Positions 17,956 to 24,596 of a DNA stretch of 64,000 nucleotides are shown here, piece after piece (the stretch's first letter is position 1; each line of letters opens with the position of its first letter). Made by a program: the position numbers and the translations under genes. Below the pieces are notes generated by a model that ran no database searches, was not told the DNA's origin, and saw only the letters and a program-made list of their open reading frames with translations. Origin of the DNA: Bruticola sp004554425 (GTDB lineage: Bacteria > Vulcanimicrobiota > Xenobia > Xenobiales > Xenobiaceae); NCBI GenBank assembly GCA_958366945.1, contig CATXCY010000007.1:1-64000 (forward strand), written 5' to 3'.

Positions 17956-18953
17956 TTATTTGCCTTCGTCTGCTAAATCGGCTAATTCGCGCAATTTGTT
18001 GGCCAATATTTCTTTTTTAGGCAAGTGCAAAGTGTAATCAGCGACCATAGCTGGAGACAAACTCCTACTTAAAGCATATTCAACGACAGCATCATCTTTG
18101 CTAGTACAGAGAATTAGGCCTACGCTGGGATTTTCGTTGGGCAACTTTACATCGCGATCTAAAGCTTCTAAATAGAAATTGAGCTGTCCTAAATGCTCGG
18201 GCTTAAAAATTCCGATCTTCAATTCAATAGCCACCAAGCAAGAGAGCACGCGATTATAGAAGAGCAAATCGATGAAGAAATCGGTATTGCCAACCTGAAG
18301 GCGGTATTCTTCCCCGATAAAAGCGAAGTCTTTGCCAAATTCGAGAATAAAATCTTAAAAATTAGAGACTATTTGGCCGCGCAAATCTTTTTCTTTATAA
18401 GATTCTGATAAGTCTAAAAACTCAAAAACATAAGCGTCGCGCAAGGCGGTTAAGCCCTCATTTTTAGCCAAAACTGCCTTATTTTTTTCTTGAAAAGCAT
18501 AGAGCGCTCATATAACATGCTATTTATTTGGCGCTCAAGTTCTCTTTTTGTGTAGTGATATTTAATGCATAACCTAATCTAGAACTCACGCACTTGATCG
18601 TTTTTGCAACCAACCATAATCAGCAAATTGTTGCTCCAAGAAATTTCTCTCACCAATAGTGAGAGTTTTTCGTTGTGGCAATATGTTTCATAAAATTGCT
18701 TCATACGCCAAATATTTTGCGCAGAAAAGCCTTTGCAAGAGGGATCTTGTCTTTGCAAAAAAGCGGAAAAATCGACTACGACACTGCGTACCCAGCTCAT
18801 GTTTTTAACTCGTTTGCTAACATAGGAACCTATTTCCCAATACATATTGATTAGTTCAGTATTGACTGCTTGGGCAGCTCGCAAGCGTGCATTGCTAACA
18901 ATAGCTAAAATATCGTCGAAATTTTGCCCTGATACAACTAAATCTTTATCCAT
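17956..18953 (-). pseudogene. Broken YhcG/DUF1016-family nuclease gene
   Basis: Starting at 18953, the N-terminal DUF1016 domain is intact (AQAVNTELINMYWEIGSYVSKRV, FSAQNIWRMKQFYETY, EISWSNNLLIM) until an in-frame stop at 18579-18581 directly after VREF. Reading on in the same frame gives IRLCIKYHYTKRELERQINSMLYER, the normal continuation. A frameshift near 18500 follows, then EKNKAVLAKNEGL. A second in-frame stop lies at 18355-18357, followed by the PD-(D/E)xK nuclease domain (FAFIGEEYRLQVGNTDFFIDLLFYNR, LVAIELKIGIFKPEH) to 17956. Two stops and one frameshift make a full product implausible. YhcG-type proteins are often linked to mobile or defence loci, which suits the position beside the type I system. 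The TTG at 18267 is internal and not a real start. Confidence 0.85.
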
Positions 18954-18980
18954 GCTCGCGCTCCCCTAGCTTTAGGAAAT

Positions 18981-19027
18981 TTCTCTCACCAAAACTGGAT
19001 CTAATTCTCTCACCACTGGTGAGAGAA
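18981..19027. repeat. Inverted and direct repeat cluster upstream of the broken YhcG gene
   Basis: The 10-mer TTCTCTCACC occurs at 18981-18990 and 19005-19014, with its inverse GGTGAGAGAA at 19018-19027. The last two form a 10-bp stem with a 3-base loop. The same 10-mer recurs inside the pseudogene at 18645-18654, where a 17-base match (TTGGTGAGAGAAATTTC on the minus strand) is shared with the 18981 copy. It may be a remnant of a duplicated gene segment or an operator. Confidence 0.55.
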
Positions 19028-19105
19028 ATTGCTTTAAGTTCAAGTACGCCATAAACAAAAAAAATCCGGGTCAGCTCTTGCCAACTCGGACTTTCTTTTC
19101 TTATA

Positions 19106-19192
19106 TGGTGGGCACGAAAGGATTCGAACCTCTGTAGCGCGTCGCGCGTCAGATTTACAGTCTGATGCAATTGTCCACTCTGCCACGTACCC
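19106..19192 (-). tRNA. tRNA-Tyr (anticodon GTA)
   Basis: An 87-base class II tRNA with encoded CCA (19106-19108). The acceptor 5' strand GGGTACG pairs with CGTGCCC (one G-T pair), the anticodon arm is CAGACTGTAAATCTG with GTA, and a long GC-rich variable arm and the T arm with GGTTCGAATCC follow. The long variable arm is normal for bacterial tRNA-Tyr. Confidence 0.95.
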
Positions 19193-19204
19193 GTAACGTG
19201 AAGT

Positions 19205-19233
19205 ATATTACACAAAGCAAGCTCATATGTCAA
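19205..19233 (-). promoter_or_regulatory. Promoter of tRNA-Tyr
   Basis: Reading on the minus strand, TTGACA (19233-19228), a 17-base spacer and TAATAT (19210-19205) end about 12 bases before the tRNA. It is a near-consensus sigma-70-type promoter. Confidence 0.85.
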
Positions 19234-19366
19234 TATAATACGAGCTAAAAATGCACAGATTTTTTACACAGCGCCTGAGACGCTAGAGTTGTAACATAAA
19301 AAATTACCTATAACATTATCAATGTTAAAAGCAAAAATTTAGGTTATAAAGCTAGAGCCTAACATA

Positions 19367-19408
19367 AAAACAGCCCATCGGCGCTTTTTTAGCGAGATAG
19401 GCTGTTTT
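19367..19408 (-). terminator. Terminator of the toxin-antitoxin operon
   Basis: AAAACAGCC (19367-19375) pairs with GGCTGTTTT (19400-19408), with an inner stem GCGCT/AGCG. On the minus strand the hairpin is followed by a T-run, just after the toxin stop at 19414. Confidence 0.75.
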
Positions 19409-19413
19409 ATATA

Positions 19414-19677
19414 TTATCGTTCGTAATGCGACCACAAGGAAAGAATTTTTATAACCCCTTCTGATTCGTATACTTCATATACTAGTCTATGCTTTATATT
19501 TATCCTTCGAGAATACAATCCGGATAAGCTTCCAAGTAACTTCTCGTATGGTGGTGGTATTTGATATGGATTATTTTTTATTATTTCTATTAAAGCTTTA
19601 GCATTATTATCTAAACGCGCCGCTTTTAACTTCGCAACATCTTTGAGAGCGGCATTAGTAAAAATTACTCTAAACAT
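19414..19677 (-). CDS. Txe/YoeB-type toxin (RelE superfamily mRNA interferase)
   Basis: A protein of about 87 residues. FTNAALKDVAKLKAARL at the N-terminus, GSLSGLYSRRINIKHRLVYEV in the centre and LSLWSHYE at the C-terminus match the Txe/YoeB branch of RelE toxins, which cleave mRNA at the ribosome. The C-terminal HYE agrees with the YoeB catalytic tail. The ATG at 19675-19677 shares one base with the stop of the upstream antitoxin gene (TGATG), the usual coupling of these pairs; GTG and TTG codons just ahead are less likely starts. The product should be neutralised by the adjacent YefM-like protein. Confidence 0.9.
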   Translation of the reverse strand: MFRVIFTNAALKDVAKLKAARLDNNAKALIEIIKNNPYQIPPPYEKLLGSLSGLYSRRINIKHRLVYEVYESEGVIKILSLWSHYER

Positions 19678-19925
19678 CACCAATCGATTAGACTTTCGTC
19701 AACACAATCTTCAAGCGGAGTATTCATTCCATCTATTAATTTTTCTCTCATCCCAGGTATAGATACCAAATAAAGTGTCTCCATCAGATTATCATAGTCC
19801 GAACGGCTCAAAAGAACGGCTTCACCATCTTTAGTAGATATAGACACTGGCTCATTATATTTAATAGTCTGCGCAAGAATACTATAAATATCTTTTCTAA
19901 AAGCTGTGACATTCGTATTTAGCAT
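19677..19925 (-). CDS. YefM/Phd-type antitoxin
   Basis: 82 residues beginning MLNTNVTAFRKDIYSILAQTI with VSISTKDGEAVLLSRSDYDNLMETLYL, the canonical Phd/YefM DNA-binding N-terminus, and an acidic, probably unstructured C-terminus (EDCVDESLIDW) that would bind the toxin. It is first in the operon with AGGTGATGAG as ribosome-binding site. The promoter upstream contains a palindrome, so autorepression by the antitoxin-toxin complex is expected. It lies in an accessory stretch next to the restriction locus. Confidence 0.92.
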   Translation of the reverse strand: MLNTNVTAFRKDIYSILAQTIKYNEPVSISTKDGEAVLLSRSDYDNLMETLYLVSIPGMREKLIDGMNTPLEDCVDESLIDW

Positions 19926-19944
19926 GACTCATCACCTCGGTAAA

Positions 19945-19973
19945 ATAATAACGTACTTTTTTACGTACGTCAA
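19945..19973 (-). promoter_or_regulatory. Toxin-antitoxin promoter with embedded operator
   Basis: On the minus strand TTGACG (19973-19968), a 17-base spacer and TATTAT (19950-19945) form a strong promoter. The spacer and the edge of the -35 box contain ACGTAC-N8-GTACGT (19951-19970), a palindrome well placed for YefM-type repression. Confidence 0.8.
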
Positions 19974-20015
19974 TTATCTTTACCAATTGCTGTTCCTCTC
20001 ATGGCAAAAACAAAA

Positions 20016-20048
20016 CAGCCCGTCAGCGCTTTTTAGCGAGACGGGCTG
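20016..20048 (-). terminator. Terminator of the aminotransferase gene
   Basis: CAGCCCGTC (20016-20024) pairs with GACGGGCTG (20040-20048), followed on the minus strand by TTTTGTTTTT. It lies about 50 bases after the aminotransferase stop. Confidence 0.85.
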
Positions 20049-20094
20049 CGGCTAGTTTGTCGGCCTCCAAAGTGGCGACAACATTATGCCTATT

Positions 20095-21432
20095 TTAATA
20101 GGTTTTCTTTTTCTTCAATTCAGGATGTAAGCGCATATATTCGCGGAACAAGCTGCTAAGTAAATCAGGCACTCGCGCCAAATTGGCCGGCGTTTCTACA
20201 AAAGCCACGCGCAATTGGGTGCGTCCCAGATTATCTTCCAACTTTGGCACGTTGTAAAATTCAGCCATAGGAGCCGTCAGCAAGGTAACTTTCTTGCCTT
20301 CACGCTCTACATAACCTTCGGAAGCGCACCACAATACAAAATCGTCGGTATTGAATTGCTCATTGACAATTTCGCGGAAATCGACCACTTCGTATAAAGA
20401 AGCGTCGGCACGGCTAACGATTACTCCAGGTAAAGCTTGGCGCATATCGCGATTAAAGTTTTGCATTAAAGGCTTATAATAGCGACGCTGTTTATTAAAC
20501 CAAGCATTAATTTCTTCGCTATTTAAATGGGCAATAGCGCCAAAAATCCATTGACCGATAGTATTAGTGCACAAATTTACCGTATTTTCTGCTACTAAAC
20601 GCTTGTGCAATTCCTCACTATCAGTAATTAAAGCGCCTACACGCAAGCCGCAACCGTTCCAAGCTTTAGAGGTAGTTTCTATACTAACTCTATGACCAGT
20701 AATACCAGGCACTTCCTCTTCGGTAATGCCCCAAACGCTAATAGGAGCATTTACACCTTCGACATAATGCAACTCGCGATAAGCTTCGTCGGAAATAAAC
20801 CACAGATCATACTTAACGCAAAGCTTGGCAAAATCGACCATCATTTGGTGAGTATACAACTGACCAGTAGGGTTATCATAAGGGATTACTACCAGAGCAC
20901 CAGGATTTTCTCTGACGATAATTTTTTCAATTTTGTGTAAAGAAGGCAAGTTGAAATGGCCGCTGCTATCTAATTGGCGAGCCATAGAGACAACCCGACG
21001 ATTTAAGCGTTGAGCAAAAGAGCGATAGTTGGTATAAGCAGCGTCTACTAATAAGACGGGGCGATCCTCTGAGCCTATATTTCCACAGCAGCCGGTCATA
21101 AGCAACTCCATGCCTTGACTGCCTCCGTCAGTTAGTTGCACATGCAATTTTTCTACATCAAAACCGCTGCCTTGTAAAACATTAGCAAAAGCCTGGCGAG
21201 CTTCAGGCATGCCGACAGTAGGTGCATAACAAACTACGCCGCCGCAAAAAGGACTATCGGGGCGATCTAAATTATTCAGGCGTTCAATCATAGCCGGGTG
21301 CATAGGCAAAGAAACATTGCCAATAGCCACATTTACAGCCTCACATCCGTCTTTTCGCTCGGCAAATTTTGCACTGGCATTGCGAATAGCTGAAGGGCGG
21401 CGCTCAGCTACATGATTAGAAAGTTTGGGCAT
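20095..21432 (-). CDS. PLP-dependent class I/II aminotransferase
   Basis: 445 residues of the fold-type I aminotransferase family. Visible elements are LTDGGSQGMELLM (cofactor phosphate loop), IPYDNPTGQLYT (the NPTG motif), FISDEAYRELHY (Asp and Tyr binding the pyridine ring), the Schiff-base Lys in ETTSKAWNGCGLRVG, and a substrate-carboxylate Arg in QLRVAF near the C-terminus. The N-terminus MPKLSNHVAERRPSAIR marks a subfamily whose substrate I cannot name. It should be cytoplasmic and act in amino-acid metabolism. It appears monocistronic, with an AT-rich palindromic region upstream and a terminator downstream. Confidence 0.88.
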   Translation of the reverse strand: MPKLSNHVAERRPSAIRNASAKFAERKDGCEAVNVAIGNVSLPMHPAMIERLNNLDRPDSPFCGGVVCYAPTVGMPEARQAFANVLQGSGFDVEKLHVQLTDGGSQGMELLMTGCCGNIGSEDRPVLLVDAAYTNYRSFAQRLNRRVVSMARQLDSSGHFNLPSLHKIEKIIVRENPGALVVIPYDNPTGQLYTHQMMVDFAKLCVKYDLWFISDEAYRELHYVEGVNAPISVWGITEEEVPGITGHRVSIETTSKAWNGCGLRVGALITDSEELHKRLVAENTVNLCTNTIGQWIFGAIAHLNSEEINAWFNKQRRYYKPLMQNFNRDMRQALPGVIVSRADASLYEVVDFREIVNEQFNTDDFVLWCASEGYVEREGKKVTLLTAPMAEFYNVPKLEDNLGRTQLRVAFVETPANLARVPDLLSSLFREYMRLHPELKKKKTY

Positions 21433-21562
21433 AAAAGCCCCCTCCTCTATCTGTTTTTATATATAAAAAAAAGATTAACTTGCAAATTTTTCAAAGCGAC
21501 AACTTTTGCTAACGCAACTATTTTCCCCCTGAGTCGGCCGCGAATTTTATGACAAATTTTGT

Positions 21563-21597
21563 TATATACACAAAATTAAGCATTATTTATGTATATA
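21563..21597. promoter_or_regulatory. AT-rich inverted repeat in the aminotransferase upstream region
   Basis: In the 374-base gap between the aminotransferase start and groEL end, TATATACA (21563-21570) and TGTATATA (21590-21597) form 8-base inverted arms 19 bases apart. This could be an operator or part of the promoter region of the minus-strand aminotransferase gene. Apart from the groEL terminator, nothing else in the gap looks like a gene. Confidence 0.35.
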
Positions 21598-21672
21598 GAT
21601 AAAATTCAAAAACGCACTATACTTAGCAAAAGCAGTAGTCGATAGTAACACCGACTCACCATAAAAAAGTGC

Positions 21673-21719
21673 AAAAAAGAAACCGCTCCAGCCGATAGAC
21701 AATCGACAGAAACGGTCTC
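21673..21719 (-). terminator. Terminator downstream of groEL
   Basis: GAAACCG (21679-21685) pairs with CGGTCTC (21713-21719), with further imperfect pairing inside. A run of six T follows on the minus strand. Confidence 0.65.
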
Positions 21720-21806
21720 CCTCACTTAAGCTTCATTTCACAACTGGGGCGCCGACCCGCCCTAAAAAAGCGAGCCAGCACTGTGAAAATTATGCAAGTT
21801 GTTTAA

Positions 21807-23432
21807 TTAGTGGCATCCGCAACCGCAGCCGCCCTTTTGGCACTTATCTTCTTTACCTTCGGGAAGGTCGGTGACCAAAGTTTCGGTGGTGAGAACCATA
21901 GCGGCGATAGAGGCAGCGTTTTGTAAGGCAGAGCGAGTGACCTTAGCAGGGTCTACGATACCAGCGGCCATCATATCAACATATTCGCACTTGGCGGCGT
22001 CGAAACCGTGACCCATAGGAAGCTCTTTTACCTTTTCAGCTACGACGGAGCCTTCGTGGCCGGCGTTTTCGGCGATAACCTTAACGGGTACATCCAAAGC
22101 GCGACGGACGATATCTACGCCAACAGCTTCGTCGCCTTCGAGTTTGACATTGTCCAAAACGCTGGCAATGTGAGCCAAAGTGGAACCACCACCAGGGACG
22201 ATACCTTCCTCAACAGCAGCGCGAGTAGCGGAAAGAGCATCTTCAATGCGGTGCTTCTTCTCTTTGAGCTCGGTCTCGGTAGCGGCACCGACGCGGATAA
22301 CGGCTACGCCGCCCAGCAACTTGGCCAAACGCTCTTGGAGCTTCTCGCGGTCGAAGGAAGAATCGGAAGCTTCGATCTGGTGACGAATTTGTTCAATGCG
22401 AGCCTTAAGCTGCTCTTTGTCGCCACGACCGTCAACAATAGTAGTATCCTCTTTGCTGATACGTACGCTGTTGGCCTGACCAAGCATTTCCAAAGTGACT
22501 TTGTCCATCTTAATGCCCAAGTCGTCGCTGACAACCTGACCGCCGGTCAAGATAGCGATATCTTTAAGCATCTCTTTGCGTCTGTCACCGAAGCCAGGAG
22601 CCTTAACGGCGGCAACCTGGAGCACGCCACGCAACTTGTTGAGTACCAAAGCGGCTAAGCCTTCGCCATCGACATCTTCAGCGATGATAACGATAGGACG
22701 ACCGGAACGAGCGACCTTCTCCAAGATAGGAGCGATGTCGGCGATAGAGCTGATCTTCTTCTCGCTGATAAGGATGTAAGGCTCTTTGAAGGCGGCTTCC
22801 ATCTTATCGGTATCGGTTACGAAGTAAGGAGAGATGTAACCTTTGTCAAATTGCATACCTTCGACGTACTCGAGGTTGGTGTGCATAGTCTTGGACTCTT
22901 CGACGGTCACAACACCATCTTTACCAACTTTAGCCATAGCTTCAGCAATGATATCGCCGATGGCCTTATCGTTGTTGGCGGAGATCATGGCTACCTGAGC
23001 GGTAGCTTCACGAGTCTCAACGGGCTTGGCAATCTTGTGAATTTCGTCAACGATAGCTTCTACAGCAGCTTCGATACCACGTTTGATGAAGAGAGGATTG
23101 GCTCCGGCGGTAACATTCTTCATACCTTCGCGAATAATGGCCTGGGCCAATACGGTAGCTGTGGTAGTACCGTCACCGGATACATCGTTGGTCTTGGAAG
23201 CTACTTCGCGAACGAGCTGAGCGCCCATGTTCTGGAAAGGATCCTCTACCTCAACCTCTTTGGCAATGGTAACGCCGTCATTGGTGATGGTGGGAGAACC
23301 GAACTTGCGATCCAAAACCACGTTACGACCACGCGGGCCGAGAGTAATCTTTACGGCGTCGGCTACGGCATTGGCGCCGAGCTCTAAAGCTTTGCGAGCT
23401 TCCTGAGAATAAAGAATCTGCTTTGCAGCCAT
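21807..23432 (-). CDS. groEL: Chaperonin GroEL (60 kDa) with Cys-rich tail
   Basis: 541 residues, full length, colinear with bacterial GroEL: KITLGPRGRNVVLD, DGVTIAKE, DVSGDGTTTATVLAQ (ATP site with the catalytic Asp), GVAVIRVGAATETE and GIVPGGGS. It forms the double-ring folding chamber with GroES. The C-terminus departs from the usual flexible GGM repeats: it ends EDKCQKGGCGCGCH, with four Cys and a terminal His that would line the cavity floor. The start ATG has AGGAGA upstream. It follows groES by about 90 bases in the same operon. Confidence 0.98.
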   Translation of the reverse strand: MAAKQILYSQEARKALELGANAVADAVKITLGPRGRNVVLDRKFGSPTITNDGVTIAKEVEVEDPFQNMGAQLVREVASKTNDVSGDGTTTATVLAQAIIREGMKNVTAGANPLFIKRGIEAAVEAIVDEIHKIAKPVETREATAQVAMISANNDKAIGDIIAEAMAKVGKDGVVTVEESKTMHTNLEYVEGMQFDKGYISPYFVTDTDKMEAAFKEPYILISEKKISSIADIAPILEKVARSGRPIVIIAEDVDGEGLAALVLNKLRGVLQVAAVKAPGFGDRRKEMLKDIAILTGGQVVSDDLGIKMDKVTLEMLGQANSVRISKEDTTIVDGRGDKEQLKARIEQIRHQIEASDSSFDREKLQERLAKLLGGVAVIRVGAATETELKEKKHRIEDALSATRAAVEEGIVPGGGSTLAHIASVLDNVKLEGDEAVGVDIVRRALDVPVKVIAENAGHEGSVVAEKVKELPMGHGFDAAKCEYVDMMAAGIVDPAKVTRSALQNAASIAAMVLTTETLVTDLPEGKEDKCQKGGCGCGCH

Positions 23433-23524
23433 GATAACTTGTCTCCTAATTTTAAATTGTAATCAAAAAATATATTCTGACCGGCTTTGACAATAGTCAA
23501 AACCGTTCCCCCCTCGGCAACAAT

Positions 23525-23812
23525 TTACAGAACGGCCAAAATGTCGCTCTCTTTGATAATAAGATAGACTTCACCGTCTAACTTAAGTTCGGTACCGGAA
23601 TATTTGCCATACAGAACCTTGTCGCCGACTTTTACTTCCATAGGAAGGTACTCACCGTCTTCGGATTTGCGGCCGGGACCAACAGCGATAACTTCACCCT
23701 TTTGGGGCTTCTCTTTGGCAGTTTCGGGAATATATAAACCACCGGCGGTCTTTTCCTCGGAAGGCGCGGGCTTTACAATAATGCGCTCGCCTAAAGGACG
23801 AATACTGGACAT
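23525..23812 (-). CDS. groES: Co-chaperonin GroES
   Basis: 95 residues. IRPLGERIIVKPAPSEEKTAGGLYIPETAKEKP includes the mobile loop that binds GroEL, and KVGDKVLYGKYSGTELKLDGEVYLIIKESDILAVL is the conserved C-terminal half. The start is the ATG giving MSSIRPLG, preceded by GGAGGT; the open frame extends 19 codons further with no family support. It is the first gene of groES-groEL. No CIRCE-type inverted repeat is apparent upstream, so HrcA control is not supported. Confidence 0.98.
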   Translation of the reverse strand: MSSIRPLGERIIVKPAPSEEKTAGGLYIPETAKEKPQKGEVIAVGPGRKSEDGEYLPMEVKVGDKVLYGKYSGTELKLDGEVYLIIKESDILAVL

Positions 23813-23995
23813 TTTCTTACCTCCATTGTCTGGGACGCTCACGCTCCCCAAAACACTCCCCCGCTGCAACTTCGAAAGCTACTTTTCTTTTGCTTCCCAG
23901 ACTGCATTTATCATGAAAAAGGAGACCTTCTAGCCTCCTCCGCTACATATTGCAATCTATGCAAGCGTATTCTAAGCGCTCTCCCCCGCCTATAA

Positions 23996-24024
23996 TTTAT
24001 AACCGTTGGCCCCGCACAAAACAA
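23996..24024 (-). promoter_or_regulatory. Candidate promoter of groES-groEL
   Basis: On the minus strand TTGTTT (24024-24019), a 17-base spacer and TATAAA (24001-23996). Initiation near 23989 would give a leader of about 175 bases before groES. A weak GGAG/CTCC hairpin with a T-run at 23916-23938 lies in that leader. Confidence 0.5.
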
Positions 24025-24083
24025 GTGGTTAAGCGTTAGAAGAATAATAGAATTTTAAGGACCCGTTCTGCAAACACCATACC

Positions 24084-24112
24084 TTGCACCTAGCAATTTT
24101 CTGTGATATAGT
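24084..24112 (+). promoter_or_regulatory. Promoter of the rimP-nusA-infB operon
   Basis: TTGCAC at 24084-24089, a 17-base spacer and TATAGT at 24107-24112. Transcription would start near 24119, about 128 bases before rimP and about 30 bases before the leader terminator. Confidence 0.7.
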
Positions 24113-24148
24113 TTAGTTATCTTAATTTGCCTTCTGTAGTTTATGAGG

Positions 24149-24174
24149 AGAGTGGCTCGTCCGCTCTTTTTTTT
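24149..24174 (+). terminator. Intrinsic terminator in the rimP-nusA leader (attenuator candidate)
   Basis: AGAGTGG (24149-24155) pairs with CCGCTCT (24161-24167) around CTCGT, with one G-T pair. Eight T end at 24174, and the stem can extend into the T-run. It lies between the operon promoter and the rimP start at 24247, so transcripts must read through it to reach nusA. Confidence 0.75.
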
Positions 24175-24246
24175 CTGTAAGCGAAGTTTGCTAACAGGCA
24201 CAGGTGGTGGGTTGAGAATTGTTTGCATTTCTGAAGGAAGTTCCAC

Positions 24247-24579
24247 TTGGCGAAAATAAGCGAGAAAACACTAAACTTAATCCGTACGGAAGCCGCCCTT
24301 ATTGCTCAACCTTTCGGCTTAGTTGTTAAAAACGTTGAGTATGTACGTGAGGACGGCCTTTGGTATTTAAGAGTGACTGTGGATCATGAAGCAAAAGATC
24401 CCTCTCAGAGGCCGACTCCGGTTACCTTGGAAGACTGCACTAGAGTGCACCGTCCTCTGTCCAAGCGTTTAGATGAGTTGGATCCGATAAAAGGCACCTA
24501 CTATTTAGAAGTTTCCTCGCCCGGCTCTAGCGCATCGCCTAATTCTTGCGAAGAGACCGCCGGAACTGAACCAAACTAA
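24247..24579 (+). CDS. rimP: Ribosome maturation factor RimP, C-terminal domain missing
   Basis: 110 residues with a TTG start (GAAGGA upstream). LIRTEAALIAQPFGLVVKNVEYVREDGLWYLRVTVD, TLEDCTRVHRPLSKRLDELDPIKGTYYLEVSSPG is the complete RimP N-terminal domain, a 30S assembly factor. Family members normally continue after SSPG with LDRPL and a C-terminal Sm/SH3-like domain of about 70 residues. Here SSPG is followed by about 15 unrelated, polar residues and a stop, and nusA begins 17 bases later. No frameshift in the other two frames restores the missing domain. It is first in the operon with nusA, ylxR, infB and rbfA, the classical arrangement. Confidence 0.85.
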   Translation: MAKISEKTLNLIRTEAALIAQPFGLVVKNVEYVREDGLWYLRVTVDHEAKDPSQRPTPVTLEDCTRVHRPLSKRLDELDPIKGTYYLEVSSPGSSASPNSCEETAGTEPN

Positions 24580-24596
24580 GGAGCAGCGCAGTTATC

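Noticed and set aside
18946..19233. Minus-strand open frame of 95 codons
   Set aside because: It lies across the tRNA-Tyr gene and its promoter and resembles no family.
22008..22658. Open frame antisense to groEL (216 codons)
   Set aside because: Codon-bias shadow of a highly biased gene; no family resemblance.
23813..24083. CIRCE/HrcA operator upstream of groES
   Set aside because: No TTAGCACTC-N9-GAGTGCTAA-like repeat found by eye; only a weak AGCG-N9-CGCT.
24055..24246. Minus-strand open frame of 63 codons between groES and rimP
   Set aside because: It covers the plus-strand promoter and terminator of the rimP-nusA operon and has no family resemblance.
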